From positions 1 through 15,806 of the forward strand of contig CAMYFZ010000042.1 of NCBI GenBank assembly GCA_947255165.1: a stretch of DNA of 15,806 nucleotides, given 5' to 3'. Within the stretch, counting starts at the first letter, position 1. The number at the start of each line of letters is the position of its first letter. Source of the DNA: an uncultured Varibaculum sp. (GTDB lineage Bacteria; Actinomycetota; Actinomycetes; Actinomycetales; Actinomycetaceae). The notes under the pieces are model-generated. The model ran no database searches, was not told where the DNA came from, and saw only the letters and a program-made list of their open reading frames with translations. The translations under genes were made by a program, and so were the position numbers. Below, piece after piece: positions 14,013-15,806 of the stretch.

Positions 14013-15644
14013 GTGACAAAAACTGATATGCCTCTGCAAGAAGAAGCACCGCTGGGGCAGCTAACTTTTTTCCAAAAACTGGCGAAAAGAGATGTGTATT
14101 GGCATTTGGCTTTCGGCGGTCTGCTCCTGGGAAGCGCCATTTGGTTTATTTTTTGGGCTTTCGATTATGTAGGGGAAACCGATCAGGCGTTACTACTGGT
14201 GATCACTATTGCGTTTGCGGTGTTCATGGCTTTTAACATCGGCGGTAACGATGTGGCTAACTCCTTCGGCACTTCGGTCGGTGCCGGAACCCTATCGATG
14301 AAACAAGCCCTGGTGGTAGCCGCCATCTTCGAGGTTTCGGGAGCGGTAATCGCCGGGGGAGAAGTAACCGACACGGTGCGTTCGGGAATCGTAGACCTTT
14401 CTGCCATCTCGAATCTGCAAGCTATGGACTTTGCGTTAATAATGACATCTTCGCTGCTAGGGGCGGCAGTGTGGCTGTTAGGGGCAACTCGCATGGGATG
14501 GCCTGTTTCTACCACCCACTCGATTGTAGGAGGAATCGTCGGCGCCGCCCTGACCGTGGGCTTTACCACCCACACCGGGGGCTGGAACATGGTGCAGTGG
14601 GGAGGCATCGGGAAAATTGCGATCTCTTGGGTACTATCTCCGTTGCTGGGTGGGGTAGTTGCCTACATTTTGTTTAAGGCAATTAAATCTTCGATCCTGG
14701 TTTACAATGAACGCGCTGATCAGCGCTTACGTGAAATCAAGCAGGAACGTGCGGATCTGCGTACTCGCCACAAGGCCTGGTTCGAGCGGCTCAATGAAAT
14801 CCAGCAGGTTTCCTACACCAACGCGATGGTGCGCGATGCCACCACCATGAATCTGGGTGACTACGATCCTTCCGACCTGGAATCTGACTACTTCAAAGAA
14901 TTAGAACGTATCAACCGCGAAAAAGATGACGTCAATGCTCATAAGGCGCTAGATACCTGGGTTCCGTTGCTGGCCGCGTTCGGCGCCATCATTATCGGCT
15001 CCTTGATGCTGTTCAAAGGGCTAGGAAATCTGCATATTAACTTCCCGATGCTTGGAAATCTCCTGATCCTGGCAATGCTGGCAGCGGCAGTTTGGATGGC
15101 AGTATTTATCCTTGCGCGTTCCCTCAAGCGGCGAGATCTCTCCCGCTCAACCTTCCTGTTGTTCTCTTGGATGCAGGTCTTTACCGCATCCGCGTTCGCC
15201 TTCTCCCATGGATCGAACGATATTGCCAACGCTATCGGCCCCTTCATCGCGGTACTCGATGTGCTGCGCACCAATGGTATTTCTACTGAAAGCGCAGTTC
15301 CCGGCGCGGTTATGCTTACCTTGGGAATCGCGCTGATTGCGGGACTATGGTTCATCGGACGCTACGTGATTAAGACCGTGGGGTCCGGGCTCACTGAAAT
15401 GCACCCAGCCTCAGGATTTGCGGCAGAACTGTCTGCTGCGGCGGTAGTTATGGGCTCCTCGCTGCTGGGGCTACCGGTTTCCTCTACCCACATCTTGATT
15501 GGCGCGGTGCTGGGAATCGGGATTGTTAATAGGGCAGCCAACTGGTCTTTGATGAAGCCTATTGCTCTGGCCTGGGTAATCACCCTGCCGGCTGCCGCGA
15601 TTATCTCCGCGATTACAGTCAGCGTATTGCGAGTGATTTTCTAA
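14013..15644 (+). CDS. pit: PiT-family inorganic phosphate transporter
   Basis: This is a low-affinity cation-coupled phosphate permease of the PiT/PHO4 family. Both halves of the duplicated family signature are present: [11 protein letters not shown] (residues 77-87) and [13 protein letters not shown] (398-410), each followed by a PVSTTH-type loop (PVSTTHS at 164, PVSSTH at 488). About ten hydrophobic helices flank a charged central loop (about 230-310) rich in Arg and Glu. The GTG at 14013 has AAGGGAG 8 bases upstream and gives 543 residues. An in-frame GTG at 13974 would add 13 residues but has no ribosome site. It is monocistronic, followed by a terminator. No pho regulatory partner gene (phoU-like) is visible in the window. 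Confidence 0.94.
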   Translation: MTKTDMPLQEEAPLGQLTFFQKLAKRDVYWHLAFGGLLLGSAIWFIFWAFDYVGETDQALLLVITIAFAVFMAFNIGGNDVANSFGTSVGAGTLSMKQALVVAAIFEVSGAVIAGGEVTDTVRSGIVDLSAISNLQAMDFALIMTSSLLGAAVWLLGATRMGWPVSTTHSIVGGIVGAALTVGFTTHTGGWNMVQWGGIGKIAISWVLSPLLGGVVAYILFKAIKSSILVYNERADQRLREIKQERADLRTRHKAWFERLNEIQQVSYTNAMVRDATTMNLGDYDPSDLESDYFKELERINREKDDVNAHKALDTWVPLLAAFGAIIIGSLMLFKGLGNLHINFPMLGNLLILAMLAAAVWMAVFILARSLKRRDLSRSTFLLFSWMQVFTASAFAFSHGSNDIANAIGPFIAVLDVLRTNGISTESAVPGAVMLTLGIALIAGLWFIGRYVIKTVGSGLTEMHPASGFAAELSAAAVVMGSSLLGLPVSSTHILIGAVLGIGIVNRAANWSLMKPIALAWVITLPAAAIISAITVSVLRVIF

Positions 15645-15662
15645 GCCGGAATCTGACCCTAA

Positions 15663-15719
15663 TCGACCAGGCACACCTGAGGCTCGCCCTTTAGGTTGTA
15701 CCTGGTCGAAGCGGTTTTT
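15663..15719 (+). terminator. Intrinsic terminator after pit
   Basis: The arms TCGACCAGG (15663-15671) and CCTGGTCGA (15701-15709) form a 9-bp stem whose interior can pair further. It is followed by GCGG and five T (15715-15719). Confidence 0.75.
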
Positions 15720-15753
15720 GGGCGAGGTGCAGATAAAGAATAACGCGAAAAAG

Positions 15754-15806
15754 TGCCCCCGAGACGATTCGAACGTCCGACACCCGCTTTAGGAGAGCGG
15801 TGCTCT
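15754..15806 (-). tRNA. tRNA-Arg (anticodon CCU), 3' part, cut by the window end
   Basis: On the - strand the anticodon arm CCGCT-CTCCTAA-AGCGG gives anticodon CCU, followed by a T arm GGACG-TTCGAAT-CGTCT and the acceptor 3' strand CGGGGGC with discriminator A. The D arm and 5' acceptor strand lie beyond the window. CCA is not encoded. Confidence 0.9.

Noticed and set aside
14183..14608. 141-codon - strand ORF opposite the phosphate transporter
   Set aside because: It is antisense to a strongly conserved family signature and has no supporting signals.

Overview
The window looks like a chromosomal stretch from an actinobacterium of moderate G+C, most probably a member of the Actinomycetaceae (Actinomyces, Varibaculum or Mobiluncus-like). 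The clues are the type II-C CRISPR-Cas9 locus with a repeat resembling that of Corynebacterium diphtheriae, a near-perfect DtxR/IdeR iron box, sortase-anchored surface proteins, GTG/TTG starts and apparently leaderless genes. Genus assignment is inference only.

Layout. Positions 1-1962 hold the C-terminal 245 residues of Cas9 followed by complete cas1 and cas2, all on the + strand and tightly packed. Positions 2014-2765 are a CRISPR array of 12 repeats and 11 spacers. It is probably transcribed on the - strand, from promoters inside the repeats, towards cas2. At the cas2 end the first repeat is followed by a partial anti-repeat that would fold back on it. Next comes a small two-gene module resembling a toxin-antitoxin pair (2819-3267), with a palindromic operator and a leaderless start. 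A 240-base structured leader precedes a 1153-residue surface protein (3506-6967): signal peptide, coiled coil, CAP domain, second coiled coil, Ig-like domain, MPVTG sorting signal. It resembles PrgA/Sec10 surface-exclusion proteins. A convergent membrane protein with an extracellular domain follows (7284-8066, - strand). Its likely promoter contains an 11-base poly-C tract exactly in the spacer, the classical design of a phase-variable promoter. A second copy of the two-gene module (8516-8994) carries a matching operator with compensatory base changes. An IS3-family transposase remnant lies at 9076-9165.

Positions 9341-10419 hold an iron-box-controlled LPQTG surface protein on the - strand. 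The right third is ordinary housekeeping sequence: tRNA-Ser(GCU), azlCD (branched-chain amino-acid exporter), an MFS_3-type efflux protein, a PiT phosphate transporter with a terminator, and the 3' part of tRNA-Arg(CCU) at the edge.

Read together, positions 1-9300 are an accessory, surface- and defence-oriented region (CRISPR immunity, possible surface exclusion, toxin-antitoxin-like modules, a phase-variable membrane protein, an IS scar), whereas 10853-15806 is conserved core. The most interesting signals are the poly-C promoter, the paired operators with leaderless geometry, and the cis anti-repeat at the CRISPR array end.
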